A stretch of DNA of 64,000 bases from an uncultured Vibrio sp. (GCA_947504195.1 CANNGN010000003.1:372001-436000), one strand, 5' to 3'. Counted from the first letter of the stretch, positions 44,410 through 54,842 are shown. Made by a program: numbers and translations. The notes: generated by a model not told the origin, from the letters alone.

Positions 44410-45525
44410 TTATTGGGTGACTTGGTTGTATGCCCAAGTTAGCCAAGGCAGTAACGCTACAAGATCAGATTCTTCAACCGTCGCACCACACCAAATACGC
44501 AAACCAGATGGTGCGTCTTTGTATGCGCCAATATCAAAAGCAACCTTCTCTTCACCGAGAAGTTTAATCATGGCTTTAATCTGCTCGTCAGTGGCTTTCA
44601 ATTGAAAGCAAACGCTTGTATTTGAACAAATATCAGCCGATTGAGCTAAAAAGTCGATCCAATCATTTTCGCTGACAAATTTCGCTAACACCGATAAATT
44701 GGCTTCACTTTTTGCAACTGCAGCGGGTAAACCACCAATTTCTTCAATCCAATTTAAGGCATCTAAGTAATCCTCAACACACAATAGAGAAGGCGTATTA
44801 ATGGTTGCACCTTTGAAAATGCCATCAATCAATTTTCCTTTATTGGTCAAACGGAAAATCTTAGGAAGAGGCCAACTCGGTGTATAAGACTCTAAGCGCT
44901 CAACGGCTCTTGGGCTAAGAATCAACATACCATGAGCCCCTTCTCCCCCAAGAACTTTCTGCCAACTAAACGTTGCTACATCAATCTTTGACCAATCAAT
45001 GTCCATAGCAAAGACGGCACTGGTCGCATCGCAAATGGTTAAACCTGTACGATCATCGCTGATCCAATCTGCATTTTTCACTTTGACGCCAGATGTGGTG
45101 CCATTCCAGGTAAAAATAACGTCGTGATCTGGGTTGGCTTGAGTAAAGTCTGGTACTTCGCCATAACCTGCCGTAAATGAACGCGTATCTTCTAATTTTA
45201 ACTGCTTAACAACATCGGTTACCCAACCCGCACCGAAAGATTCCCAAGAAAAGAGATCGACTGGACGCTGACCTAATAATGACCACATAGCCATTTCCAT
45301 TGCTCCAGTATCAGAACCAGGAACAATACCGACCTTATACCCTTCAGGTAACCCCAATAATCGGGCAGTATCATCAATTGATTTTTGTAAACGTGCTTTA
45401 CCTAATGCACTACGATGCGAACGACCTAATGAATCAGTGCTAAGTTCAGTAAGGCTATAACCAGGTCGTTTGGTACATGGACCTGAAGAAAAATTAGGAT
45501 TGGTGGGTTTTACACTGGGTTTCAT
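44410..45525 (-). CDS. serC: Phosphoserine aminotransferase, Methanosarcina/alpha-proteobacterial type
   Basis: 371 residues. The sequence starts [16 protein letters not shown] and carries the PLP lysine K190 in [14 protein letters not shown], with [16 protein letters not shown] and [18 protein letters not shown] end ([13 protein letters not shown]). This pattern is the divergent SerC group found in alphaproteobacteria and Methanosarcina, not the typical gammaproteobacterial SerC of E. coli. It should convert phosphohydroxypyruvate and glutamate to phosphoserine. AAGGA precedes the ATG. It is followed by serA, so the pair may be acquired or a second serine module. Confidence 0.88.
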   Translation of the reverse strand: MKPSVKPTNPNFSSGPCTKRPGYSLTELSTDSLGRSHRSALGKARLQKSIDDTARLLGLPEGYKVGIVPGSDTGAMEMAMWSLLGQRPVDLFSWESFGAGWVTDVVKQLKLEDTRSFTAGYGEVPDFTQANPDHDVIFTWNGTTSGVKVKNADWISDDRTGLTICDATSAVFAMDIDWSKIDVATFSWQKVLGGEGAHGMLILSPRAVERLESYTPSWPLPKIFRLTNKGKLIDGIFKGATINTPSLLCVEDYLDALNWIEEIGGLPAAVAKSEANLSVLAKFVSENDWIDFLAQSADICSNTSVCFQLKATDEQIKAMIKLLGEEKVAFDIGAYKDAPSGLRIWCGATVEESDLVALLPWLTWAYNQVTQ

Positions 45526-45756
45526 TAAAAATCCTTGATTATGGTTGTCGGGTTATTTCTCAATCACGTTATACGTAAGAACGTACTAAGTGATAGTAAT
45601 AATTAGTAAAGTTAAAGAGAATAAAAAGAAAATTATAGTTAATTGATACTGCCGTAAATCGCTATGATCATCAATATCAAAAGCCTGCGCCAATTATCAA
45701 TATTGACTTGTTTTATCTAGAGTAACTGAGACAGGATTAAATTTAAGGTGTTGTTA

Positions 45757-48700
45757 TCACATTGGATCCAACAATGCTTCTGCTTGTGCTACGGAAAGGG
45801 GTCTATAAAAGTAATATCCTTGAATTGCATGGCATCCAAGGTTGCGAATGAACTGGTACTGCTCTTGCGTTTCAACACCTTCAGCAACAACGTTCAATTC
45901 TAAGTTTTTGGCAATAAGTACAATCGCTTCAATGATCGCTTTATTCTTAGAGTTTTCGACGGCATCAACAATAAAAGAGCGATCTATTTTTATCACATCA
46001 ATAGGATACAGGTTTATACAGCTTAACGATGAATAACCGGTTCCAAAATCGTCCAGTGCGATACTGACGCCATACTGCTGGAATCCTTGTAGTGAACGTA
46101 GCGCCATTTTTTCATTCTGAATAAGCGCATTTTCGGTAATTTCAAGTAGAATAAAGCCCGGATCAACATCGTATTTTTTCAGAATATTAATATAAGTAGT
46201 GAGCAGTGTAGCACTGCATAACTGCATCGCCGATAAGTTGACCGATATCCTTTTAGGCTTAATGCCGCGCTTGCACCAATCACGATAATGAGCACATACA
46301 GCCTCAAACACCCACTCATCGATCTGGCCAATCAACCCCAACTCTTCAGCAAGTGAAATAAATTGATAAGGTCCAATTACCCCATGTTCAGGACTTTTGA
46401 TTCTCACTAACGCCTCAAACCCTACAACTAAACCCGTACTCGCCGATACTTGAGGCTGAAGCTCTAAATAGAATCCATCGCTTACAATGGCTTCACGTAA
46501 AATAGCTTCATACATGTTCCTTTCGGCATTTTTCTTTTCTATAAACTTGTCATAGAAAACGTATCCATTTCGTCCTTGTGACTTAGCCAAGTACATAGCA
46601 CTGTCGCCTCTTTGCAGCAGAGTCTGCGTATCGTCACCGTCATATGGATATAAACTTACGCCAATACTCAATGTGCAGTATATGGGTTTTCCATATACGA
46701 CGATTGGAGCTTGCGTGTTATTAAATATCTTATTAATAATATCAACAATTTCTTTTTTATTAGTAATATTAGGCAGAATAATGGTGAACTCATCACCACC
46801 AAAACGGGCAATAATATCCTTAGAGCGCAACGCTTCCTTTAATCTCTTTGCTATTTCAACAAGTAGCAAATCGCCAGCTGCATGCCCTAATGAATCATTA
46901 ATATTTTTAAAGTGGTCCAAATCAATAAACATCAAAGCAAATATTTCATCTCTTGCTTTGCTAAATACAATCGACTCTTTCAACTTCTGTTGAAATAATG
47001 TTCGATTAGGCAAAGCTGTCAATAGATCTGAATACGCCAATGCTTTTATTTTGTTTTCTTGAAGCTTTTGCTCCGTAATATCCTCAAAAATACCTCGGTA
47101 CCCACTAAAACGATGACGAATTTGTATTGGGGTTGCCGAAATTAATAAATGGATGACGCTACCATTCCTGTGACGGCACCAGCACTCTTGGTCGGTTAAT
47201 ATTTCTTGGTTACGAATTTTATGAAGAAACTCACTGTCACCCTCAATATTGAAATCGCTAAATACTCGACCAATCATCTGCTCTGGTCTATAACCAACAA
47301 TATCCGTTACGGATTCAGAGCAGTATGTAAATCTATTCTCGACATTAGTTTCCCATAGCCAGTTGGAAGTACTGTGGGCAATATCACTAAATCGCTTTTC
47401 AGCGTCAGTCAAATCTTGAATTAATAGCTCATTCTTCAAGGCAGAGCTAATAATCGCTCTCAGGTTTTCAAATGCAGTGCCTTTTTTATTACTAAGATTC
47501 GTAACCATAAAACCAATAGGTTTATCTCTAAAAGAGAGGGGGAAAACCATTAAACTATAGCGTTCTTGAATAGTAACATGGCTCTCTGGAATCAAATTTT
47601 TCGCAATAAAGTCGTTATCCTTTTCAGACAAACTGTTTTTTATTCCTCCACTCACTGATACCAAATTTTTAGCGACTAACATATCCTCATTAGTATTTTT
47701 AAATACCGAAATATGAAACTCAGTTAGATTTAATATATCAATGGCGTAATTCTTAATTTTTGATAAATCAAAAGATGAATTAAGGTCATTAACGATAAAA
47801 CGAAAGTAATTTAAATAGTAATCTGTTTCAAATAACTGAAATTTTAAAGATAACTGACCAACATCATCTTTAAGATTAACGAGTTGAGTTTGCAGCTCTA
47901 ATAATGTTTTACTGCGATTAAATTCTAAATATTTCAGCGTTGCACGCTGGAGAATCGTTGCTAATGCTAACCAAGTTACAACGTCTTCAGATTTAATCGA
48001 GTTTTCAAGCTTATGAGTCAATGCCAACACAAAATCATCAATACTATATCCGCACACTGCCTGCTTGAATAAATCTAATAAATGATCAAGTTCTTGACGT
48101 TCAACACCTCCTTTATATTTTTCAATGACATCAAAAAGATTGGCACGCATCTCTTCAAAAATAGGATCGTCATTTGAGCCTATTGGTGTTTGCCCTAACT
48201 CATATGACGTCGACTGAATTTTATATGCCGAAGATTTTCTACAACCACATGATTGCCGAATCACCAAAGAAGTTGGTATCCGTATTTCTTTACTCGGGAG
48301 CGCCCCATCAATCTGAGCAATAAGCTCAAGTGCGGCTGCTTGTCCCAACTCAAAAAGTGGTTCCTGCATACTCGTTAACTTTGGAGAAGCAAACATCCCC
48401 TCCAATGTGTTCATCGAACCAATCACGGCGAGATCTTCAGGCACTCGAATACCAAGACATTCACAAGCACTTATGACACCTAAAGCCTGATTATCATTTA
48501 GTGTGATGACAGCGTCGATGGGGCGACGCTTTTTACGCCAAAAAGACTGAAACTTACTTTTTGACGCTATGCCGTTTAAATCTGAATATATAATCATCTC
48601 TTCATCAAACGGGAGATTATATTCAGCCATCAAACGTTTATAAATCTCGCAACGCTGCTCAGATGAGCCGTGTTGTTCTGGCCCTCGCATCAAGCAAATA

Positions 48701-49140
48701 TTTCGGTAACCATGTTCATGGTAAAGGTGAGCTAAGAGTTTGGTAAAACTATCTTCATAATCAGAGACTACATTTGTGTACCCATCAAGATAACTCCCAA
48801 TATTAACAACAGGGACAGAAGTAAAACGATCAACAAAGCTTTGACTCTCTCTTTCATCGAGATAACGCATATGTGAGCTAAATGGACTAATGACTCCAGC
48901 AATAAAGTCCGTATCAATCAGATCGAAAACCTTAGCTCGCGCAAGTGAAAGCGGGTCTGGTGAGTTAATCACACCACCGCAATATCCTATGATATTGTAG
49001 TCATGTTGTTCAGCAACATGAGCAGCCCCTCGCATGATTCCTTCTTGAAAAGTCGAAGATAGTGTTCCTACTAATACTGCTATAGTCGGTCGGGGGTTCT
49101 TAGAATTACCTATAGTGACAACTGGGGTTTTAACTCTCAT
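45757..49140 (-). CDS. LacI-type sensor, PAS, GGDEF and EAL protein
   Basis: 1127 residues. Residues 17-300 match the periplasmic-binding-protein-like sensor of LacI/GalR regulators (IAVLVGTLSSTFQEGIMRGA, DAVITLNDNQALGVISACE, ending RQSCGC) but there is no HTH and no signal peptide, so it should sense a ligand in the cytoplasm. A helical and GAF-like stretch (300-575), a PAS domain (about 580-690), GGDEF (about 700-862, intact GGDEF 781-785 with RSKD I-site at 772-775) and EAL (about 875-1127; EAL 909-911, DDFGTGYSS from 1030, EGVE 1087-1090) follow. Both c-di-GMP synthesis and breakdown residues are present. Confidence 0.93.
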   Translation of the reverse strand: MRVKTPVVTIGNSKNPRPTIAVLVGTLSSTFQEGIMRGAAHVAEQHDYNIIGYCGGVINSPDPLSLARAKVFDLIDTDFIAGVISPFSSHMRYLDERESQSFVDRFTSVPVVNIGSYLDGYTNVVSDYEDSFTKLLAHLYHEHGYRNICLMRGPEQHGSSEQRCEIYKRLMAEYNLPFDEEMIIYSDLNGIASKSKFQSFWRKKRRPIDAVITLNDNQALGVISACECLGIRVPEDLAVIGSMNTLEGMFASPKLTSMQEPLFELGQAAALELIAQIDGALPSKEIRIPTSLVIRQSCGCRKSSAYKIQSTSYELGQTPIGSNDDPIFEEMRANLFDVIEKYKGGVERQELDHLLDLFKQAVCGYSIDDFVLALTHKLENSIKSEDVVTWLALATILQRATLKYLEFNRSKTLLELQTQLVNLKDDVGQLSLKFQLFETDYYLNYFRFIVNDLNSSFDLSKIKNYAIDILNLTEFHISVFKNTNEDMLVAKNLVSVSGGIKNSLSEKDNDFIAKNLIPESHVTIQERYSLMVFPLSFRDKPIGFMVTNLSNKKGTAFENLRAIISSALKNELLIQDLTDAEKRFSDIAHSTSNWLWETNVENRFTYCSESVTDIVGYRPEQMIGRVFSDFNIEGDSEFLHKIRNQEILTDQECWCRHRNGSVIHLLISATPIQIRHRFSGYRGIFEDITEQKLQENKIKALAYSDLLTALPNRTLFQQKLKESIVFSKARDEIFALMFIDLDHFKNINDSLGHAAGDLLLVEIAKRLKEALRSKDIIARFGGDEFTIILPNITNKKEIVDIINKIFNNTQAPIVVYGKPIYCTLSIGVSLYPYDGDDTQTLLQRGDSAMYLAKSQGRNGYVFYDKFIEKKNAERNMYEAILREAIVSDGFYLELQPQVSASTGLVVGFEALVRIKSPEHGVIGPYQFISLAEELGLIGQIDEWVFEAVCAHYRDWCKRGIKPKRISVNLSAMQLCSATLLTTYINILKKYDVDPGFILLEITENALIQNEKMALRSLQGFQQYGVSIALDDFGTGYSSLSCINLYPIDVIKIDRSFIVDAVENSKNKAIIEAIVLIAKNLELNVVAEGVETQEQYQFIRNLGCHAIQGYYFYRPLSVAQAEALLDPM

Positions 49141-49492
49141 TAACTCGTAAATCCTAAAGCTCTATTTATACATTCATCATCAACGTTCACAATCAGTCAA
49201 CGACTCTGATGTTAGAAAATTATTGATGGGTTTTTAAGATTTATGTAGACCTTCTATCACTCTTTTATAGTAAAATACCGTATCAGAAACAAGATCCATA
49301 TCGATATCGGAGCAAGTTAGAATGGTTTTTGTGACCTATTGACGAGATTTCAGTTATCAGCACTAAAATACGCAAAATTTAAGTTAGGTTGTATCAGTAT
49401 GTGGGTAAGACAACAGCATCAACACTATGCAATATCAAAAACAATGCACTATGATTTAATGTTAGATATATCAATTAACTATGGAGAGAATC
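49141..49492. other. Intergenic region between divergent GGDEF-EAL and TAXI genes
   Basis: About 350 AT-rich bases with the promoters of two divergent genes. No gene, hairpin or clear operator was recognised. Confidence 0.4.
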
Positions 49493-50821
49493 ATGCGCTG
49501 TGAGTGGTGTAAGATTGGCTTTGGAGTCCTATTTGTACTGGTTGCTGTTTCTATCTTCACGTACCAGTTTATTGAACCTGCAGCCCCAAAAAACATCTCC
49601 ATTGCAACGGGAAGAACCGATGGCGCCTATTATCAATATGCACTTCGCTACCAGGAGTTGCTAAAGGACGAAGGGTTTGAGTTAGAGATTGTACCAACCA
49701 GCGGATCGGTTGAGGCTTTACAGCTTCTAAATGAAAAGAAAATAGATGTTGCCTTTGTTCAAGGGGGCGCAGCATCGCAAGTCGACACTTCTAACCTTAT
49801 GACCCTCGGAAGTGTCTATTTTGAACCTTTATGGATATTCTACCGCAGAACGATTTCCCCAACCTATATCTACGATTTAAAAGGCAGCCACATTGCGATA
49901 GGTAGTGAGGGTAGCGGAACACGAGCACTGAGCTTACAACTGCTTAATGAAAATAAACTCAACGATGAAAACACAACGTTATTACCTCTTTCGGGCGACG
50001 ATGCTATCAAGGCGCTAAAAGCCGGAGAAATTGACGCTCTTTTCTCGGTTATATCTGCTTCTTCTCCGCATATTACCGAATTACTCAGAGATCCTAATAT
50101 TGAGCTACTCGAAATGCGCCGTGCCTTAGCATACGAGAAGCGCATGCACTATTTAAAAGATCTCCACCTTGGTGAGGGATCTCTCGATCTGGATGAAAAC
50201 TTACCGAACCAGTCAATTGATATTCTCGGAACCACCGCGACATTGGTCGTTGACAAGGAGATTCATCCGGATTCAATTCGTCTGCTACTTAAAGCCGCCA
50301 AAGAAATTCATTCACCAGCTTCAACGTTTGCTCAGAAAGACCAATTTCCAACACGAGATTTTACCGAAATTGAAATGAGTGAAGATGCGGAACGTTACAT
50401 TCTCAAAGGCGAATCATTTTTAGAGCGTCATTTACCATTTTCCCTTGCGGGTACCGTTGACCGACTTCTAATTATGATTATTCCGCTTGCAACCTTAATC
50501 TTCCCACTGTTTAAAGGCGCAATGCCGCTCTATCGCTGGCGAGTACGTTCGAAAATTTACAAATGGTACAAGTTTGTTCGTAGTATTGATTTATTAATCG
50601 AGAAAATGAATGAGACCGAATTAACAACCTCACTCAAACAGATTGAAGATTTAGATTTGGAAGTGAAAAAGGACAGTGATATTCCACTTTCCTACATGGG
50701 TGAATATTACGAACTTCGCGTCCATATAGAGCTTATCGATGCAAGATTACGTGAGAAGATCAAACTTGTACGAAAAAATAGTACTGGAGATAGTGAAAAA
50801 GAAACCTCTCAAGCGAGTTGA
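49493..50821 (+). CDS. Membrane-anchored TAXI-family binding protein
   Basis: 442 residues from the ATG at 49493, six bases after GGAGA; an ATG at 49481 is in frame. An N-terminal signal anchor (about 7-25) is followed by a TAXI-type TRAP binding domain: NISIATGRTDGAYYQYALRY, VPTSGSVEALQLLNEKKIDVAFVQGG, and LKGSHIAIGSEGSGTRALSLQLL. A second membrane helix (LLIMIIPLATLIFPLFKGA, about 323-341) leads to a cytoplasmic helical tail. No TAXI fused permease is adjacent, so it may act as a sensor or with a permease elsewhere. The divergent LacI-GGDEF-EAL gene is a possible partner. Confidence 0.87.
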   Translation: MRCEWCKIGFGVLFVLVAVSIFTYQFIEPAAPKNISIATGRTDGAYYQYALRYQELLKDEGFELEIVPTSGSVEALQLLNEKKIDVAFVQGGAASQVDTSNLMTLGSVYFEPLWIFYRRTISPTYIYDLKGSHIAIGSEGSGTRALSLQLLNENKLNDENTTLLPLSGDDAIKALKAGEIDALFSVISASSPHITELLRDPNIELLEMRRALAYEKRMHYLKDLHLGEGSLDLDENLPNQSIDILGTTATLVVDKEIHPDSIRLLLKAAKEIHSPASTFAQKDQFPTRDFTEIEMSEDAERYILKGESFLERHLPFSLAGTVDRLLIMIIPLATLIFPLFKGAMPLYRWRVRSKIYKWYKFVRSIDLLIEKMNETELTTSLKQIEDLDLEVKKDSDIPLSYMGEYYELRVHIELIDARLREKIKLVRKNSTGDSEKETSQAS

Positions 50822-50843
50822 GGTTGCATCAGTAATCAGTAAA

Positions 50844-50881
50844 TATACACAGCACTGAAGTTAGATTTGGAGCTGTGTATA
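50844..50881. terminator. Long-loop terminator between convergent genes
   Basis: TATACACAGC (50844-50853) pairs with GCTGTGTATA (50872-50881) with an 18-base loop. It is placed between the convergent TAXI and propeller genes; T-runs are weak. Confidence 0.4.
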
Positions 50882-50891
50882 ATAAACAACA

Positions 50892-52754
50892 TCAGTAGAT
50901 ATACACCGCACCAGAGTTAAGTGCATCTCTAGTACTGTCTAATTCAGAGCCATCGGAAATCACACCAGTTGCACTAGTACCCTCGTGAGGAGCCCCCACC
51001 ACTAAAATGCTACCATCTTCATTCATGCTCAAGCCAATACCAAAGTTATCTTCTTCTTCAGAGTTAGACGCTTTGATATAGGCACTTTGCTCCCAATTTC
51101 CGTCTGTATGACTAAACAGATATACCGCACCTACATCAGTTGCATCATCATTCATCTGCTCCGATATATCACTAACAATACCACTGATACTATTGTCCTC
51201 CTGATTTGCACCCACAGCGAGAGTATTGCCATCAGAACTCAATACTACCGCCTTACCAAATCGATCATCTTCGCCGGTATTTGATGCCTTGATATAGGCG
51301 GTTTGAGTCCAACTGTTATTGATATAGTCAAACATATAAACCGCTCCTGACTTTACTGCATCATCGTTGTCGTATGTCATCTGTTCAGTTATATCCGTAA
51401 CGATACCATTGACGCTACTACCCTCGTGATGTGCTGCTACAGCCAATCTTGTTCCATTCGAATTCAATGACACCGAATATCCAAAAAGATCACTCGCTCC
51501 AATATTTGAGGCCTTAATATATGCATCTTGAGCCCAATTACCATTTTCATCACTGACAAACAGATAAACTGCGCCATAATCTTTAACGTCAGCTTCAACG
51601 CCAGAGACAAAGTCAGTGACATCGTTATCGAGAACACTAGTGCTATTGTCTTCTCGGAAACTGCCAACGGCTAACGTCTTACCATCAGAACTTAATGCGA
51701 CGCTACGGCCAAACTGATCTCCTTTGTCAGAATTAGAAGCTTTAAGAAACGTAGTCTGTTCCCAGAGGTAATTGTCAGCCTTACCAAATAGATATACTGC
51801 TCCTGAATTATTTGCATCATTATTATTTTCTGTAATATTTGTCCCATTGTTTTGAACACCTTTGGCACTACTATTCTCTAGGTTCGCACCCACCGCAAGA
51901 ATATCGCCACTGGCATTTAATGCTAAACTCCAACCAAAGTTATCTCTTTTTTCACGATTTGATGCCTGAAGGTAGTCAGTTTTCCCCCAACCATTATTCG
52001 TTTTTTCATACAAATAGACAGCACCATCACCGTAAGCTACGTAGTTACCAAGATCATTTATTACCTGGTCATAACTTTGATTGTTTTGGTTATATGCCCC
52101 TACTGCAAGTGTGCTGCCATCTTCGTTTAAAGCCAAGCTGTACCCAAAATAATCCCTGACTCCCGCATTATCAGCTTTAAGATAAGCGGTTTGCTCCCAG
52201 TGTTCGCCATCATAACTAAATAGGTATACCGCCCCTGAATCTTCTACCGCAACTTCATCACCATCTTCGAGAAATGCGCCCACAGCTAAAGTATTCCCAT
52301 CAGCACTTAATGCGACACGATAGCCAAAAGCATCGTCTGCTTCTGTATTCGATGCCTTCACGTACCCAATCATCTGAGTAACGGTGTCTGCAGTGAGCAT
52401 CTCTTCATTCGAGAGTTCAATATCAGTTCCATCAGAAGCTAAGATAAAATATTCCGCAGAAACTGCCGCAACTAAACTGTCTACCGTAATCGTTGCGGTT
52501 AACGAATCAGTAACTGCCGTTATCGGGTCACAATCATAGTCTTTAGAAGTATCCTTTTGACATACAACGTAATCCACACCAGAATCATCCGAGGCCGACG
52601 TCCACGTTAGTGTCATCTGCTTAACATCGGAGGTTCCGGCACTCATATCGGAAAGATTGAAAGAAGAAAGTGCTGTCGTGTCAGAATGCCCATTGCATCC
52701 GCTTAGTACTACGGTAAGTAAAAAAATAGGTAGCAAACAAGTCATTAACTGCAT
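50892..52754 (-). CDS. Seven-repeat lipoprotein, FG-GAP-like propeller (copy 2)
   Basis: 620 residues. A signal peptide ends at the lipobox LSGC (cysteine 20), so it is a lipoprotein. After a fibronectin-like segment (MTLTWTSASDDSGVDYVVCQK) there are seven repeats of AYIKASN...DxFGxxVALSxDGNTLAVGA...SGAVYLF. Seven repeats fit a seven-bladed propeller of the integrin/FG-GAP type. It is a paralogue of the next gene, 31 bases upstream in the same orientation. The position at the outer or inner membrane is not clear (N21, G22 follow the Cys). Function unknown. Confidence 0.85.
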   Translation of the reverse strand: MQLMTCLLPIFLLTVVLSGCNGHSDTTALSSFNLSDMSAGTSDVKQMTLTWTSASDDSGVDYVVCQKDTSKDYDCDPITAVTDSLTATITVDSLVAAVSAEYFILASDGTDIELSNEEMLTADTVTQMIGYVKASNTEADDAFGYRVALSADGNTLAVGAFLEDGDEVAVEDSGAVYLFSYDGEHWEQTAYLKADNAGVRDYFGYSLALNEDGSTLAVGAYNQNNQSYDQVINDLGNYVAYGDGAVYLYEKTNNGWGKTDYLQASNREKRDNFGWSLALNASGDILAVGANLENSSAKGVQNNGTNITENNNDANNSGAVYLFGKADNYLWEQTTFLKASNSDKGDQFGRSVALSSDGKTLAVGSFREDNSTSVLDNDVTDFVSGVEADVKDYGAVYLFVSDENGNWAQDAYIKASNIGASDLFGYSVSLNSNGTRLAVAAHHEGSSVNGIVTDITEQMTYDNDDAVKSGAVYMFDYINNSWTQTAYIKASNTGEDDRFGKAVVLSSDGNTLAVGANQEDNSISGIVSDISEQMNDDATDVGAVYLFSHTDGNWEQSAYIKASNSEEEDNFGIGLSMNEDGSILVVGAPHEGTSATGVISDGSELDSTRDALNSGAVYIY

Positions 52755-52785
52755 ATTAGAATGATCCTAAGTATCGTAAGAAATA

Positions 52786-54621
52786 TCAGTAGATATACAC
52801 AGCGCCAGAATTATATTCATTGCTAGTATCTTCAATTTCGGAGCCATCGGAAGTGACGCCAGTAATCGCACTATCCTCGAGTTTCGCTCCTACTGCTAAT
52901 GTATTCCCGTCAGCACTCAATGCCATTCCAAAACCAAAATGGTCAAATTGACTGGTATTAGTTGGCTTGATGTATGCGGCTTGCTCCCAAATACCATCTG
53001 ATCGACTAAATAGATATGCCGCCCCTGCATTCGTTGCCTCGCTAACGTCGGTATCTTCTGTACCATTAATAACAATGCCAGTTGCGCTATTATTCTCTCG
53101 ATATGCCGTAACAGCGAGTGTGTCCCCATCTGAACTCAATGCGACTCGATGCCCGAAGAAATCATCCTCACCGGTATTCGATGCCTTTAAGTAAGATTCT
53201 TGCTCCCAACTGCTACCTGAGTGACTAAACACATATACCGCCCCGGAATCAGATTCACTATTTGTCTCTGTTGTTTCTGAACCATCACTGATCACACCCT
53301 TAATCGCGTTATCTTCACCACGGGCACCGACCGCCAAAGTACTGCCATCAGAACTTAATGCTAGATACCGACCAAATTGATCGGAACTACCTGGATTTGA
53401 AGCTTTAATATGGGCGGTTTGCGTCCAACTATCCGTATCATAACTATACAAATAGACAGCTCCGGAATTCCCTATAGAACCAGTTAAATCTTCATTAGGG
53501 GATCCAACAGCCAATCTACTTCCATCAGAATTAAGTGCGACACTACGACCAAACCAATCTCCACTCCAAGTATTAGAAGATTTGATGTAAGCGGTTTGGA
53601 CCCAACTGTTGTCAGAGTAATGGAACAAATACACAGCTCCAGAATTCGTTCTTTTTGGGCTTGAATCTGAAATATTAGAATTACCAGCAACAATACCTGG
53701 CGCACCATTGTCTTCAAAATGTGCGCCGACTGCTAAGGTTGTACCATCCGCACTCAATGCTACATGCCTGCCAAATTGATCTTCTGAGCCAAGATTTGAT
53801 GCCTTTAAATAGGCGACTTGATCCCAATCTCCATTGTCATCACCAAACAAGTACACAGCCCCAGAGTCAGTTGCGTCATCAGCGACACTATCTTCAAGGT
53901 AAGCACCCACCGCTAATGTACTGCCATCTTCATTTAACGAGACGCTAAATCCAAATTCATCCCCTATGCCCGCATTATCGGCCTTAAGATAGGCAACTTG
54001 CACCCAGCGGTCATTATCATAATTAAATAAATATACAGAGCCTGAATTCTCTATCGCGTTTTCATCGCCATCTTCAAGGTAGGCCCCCACCGCCAAAGTA
54101 TTCCCATCACCACTTAGCGCCACACTGTAACCAAAAGAATCTTGTGATCCTGTATTAGAAGCTTTCACATACCCAACCATTTGAGTAACCGTTTCTGCCG
54201 CCAATGCCTCCTCATTTGAGAGCTCGATACTGCTTCCATCATAGGCTAGGATAAAATATTCCGAAGAAGCTGCCTCAACTAAACTGTCTACGTTTATCGT
54301 TGTGGTTAATGAGTCAATAACTGAAGCGAGTGGATTACAATCATAGCTTTGACTGATATCTTTTTGACAAACGACGTAAGCAACACCAGAACTGTCTAAT
54401 GCCGATGTCCACGTTAAAGTCATCTGCTTAACATCGGTCGTTCCGGCGCTAATATTGGTAAGATTGAAGGCAGAAAGCCCTGCTGTATCTGAGTTGTCAG
54501 AAAGGCTATCTTCTAGATCTGCAATACTGGACAAAGTATCTTCTAATTCAGAATACTCATTGCATCCACATAGAAAAACAGACACTAACAACGTCGGTAT
54601 GAAATTCTTAACTAACCGCAT
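52786..54621 (-). CDS. Seven-repeat lipoprotein, FG-GAP-like propeller (copy 1)
   Basis: 611 residues from the ATG at 54621. The in-frame ATG at 54645 is possible, but the shorter start puts the lipobox LCGC at the same place (Cys20) as in the paralogue (MRLVKNFIPTLLVSVFLCGC), so it is preferred. It has an extra linker (LEDTLSSIADLEDSLSDNSD) after the Cys, the same MTLTWTSA segment, then seven repeats such as AYLKADNAGIGDEFGFSVSL. The two genes clearly come from duplication and are probably co-transcribed. Surface binding or adhesion is a guess. Confidence 0.85.
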   Translation of the reverse strand: MRLVKNFIPTLLVSVFLCGCNEYSELEDTLSSIADLEDSLSDNSDTAGLSAFNLTNISAGTTDVKQMTLTWTSALDSSGVAYVVCQKDISQSYDCNPLASVIDSLTTTINVDSLVEAASSEYFILAYDGSSIELSNEEALAAETVTQMVGYVKASNTGSQDSFGYSVALSGDGNTLAVGAYLEDGDENAIENSGSVYLFNYDNDRWVQVAYLKADNAGIGDEFGFSVSLNEDGSTLAVGAYLEDSVADDATDSGAVYLFGDDNGDWDQVAYLKASNLGSEDQFGRHVALSADGTTLAVGAHFEDNGAPGIVAGNSNISDSSPKRTNSGAVYLFHYSDNSWVQTAYIKSSNTWSGDWFGRSVALNSDGSRLAVGSPNEDLTGSIGNSGAVYLYSYDTDSWTQTAHIKASNPGSSDQFGRYLALSSDGSTLAVGARGEDNAIKGVISDGSETTETNSESDSGAVYVFSHSGSSWEQESYLKASNTGEDDFFGHRVALSSDGDTLAVTAYRENNSATGIVINGTEDTDVSEATNAGAAYLFSRSDGIWEQAAYIKPTNTSQFDHFGFGMALSADGNTLAVGAKLEDSAITGVTSDGSEIEDTSNEYNSGAVYIY

Positions 54622-54842
54622 AGTGTACAAAAACCCTATATTCATAAAAACTAATGTATTTGGTATAAATATAGGATAGTTCGAGAAAAATGCAGGAATT
54701 TAGTGATACTCAACACAACAAAGAACATATGTTGAATAGAGATAGGTTTAATATAAATGAGATCCAAGAAAATCAGCTAAGTTAATGCCATATGGAATTA
54801 ACACTAACTTGCTGTTTTTTTTATAAAATTTCAATATTACTG

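Noticed and set aside
49493..50821. TAXI protein as part of a complete TRAP transporter here
   Set aside because: No DctQ/DctM-type fused permease lies next to it; the nearest genes are unrelated.
50892..54621. CRISPR or non-coding tandem repeat
   Set aside because: The repetition is at protein level in two long open frames with lipoprotein signals, with no spacer-repeat pattern.
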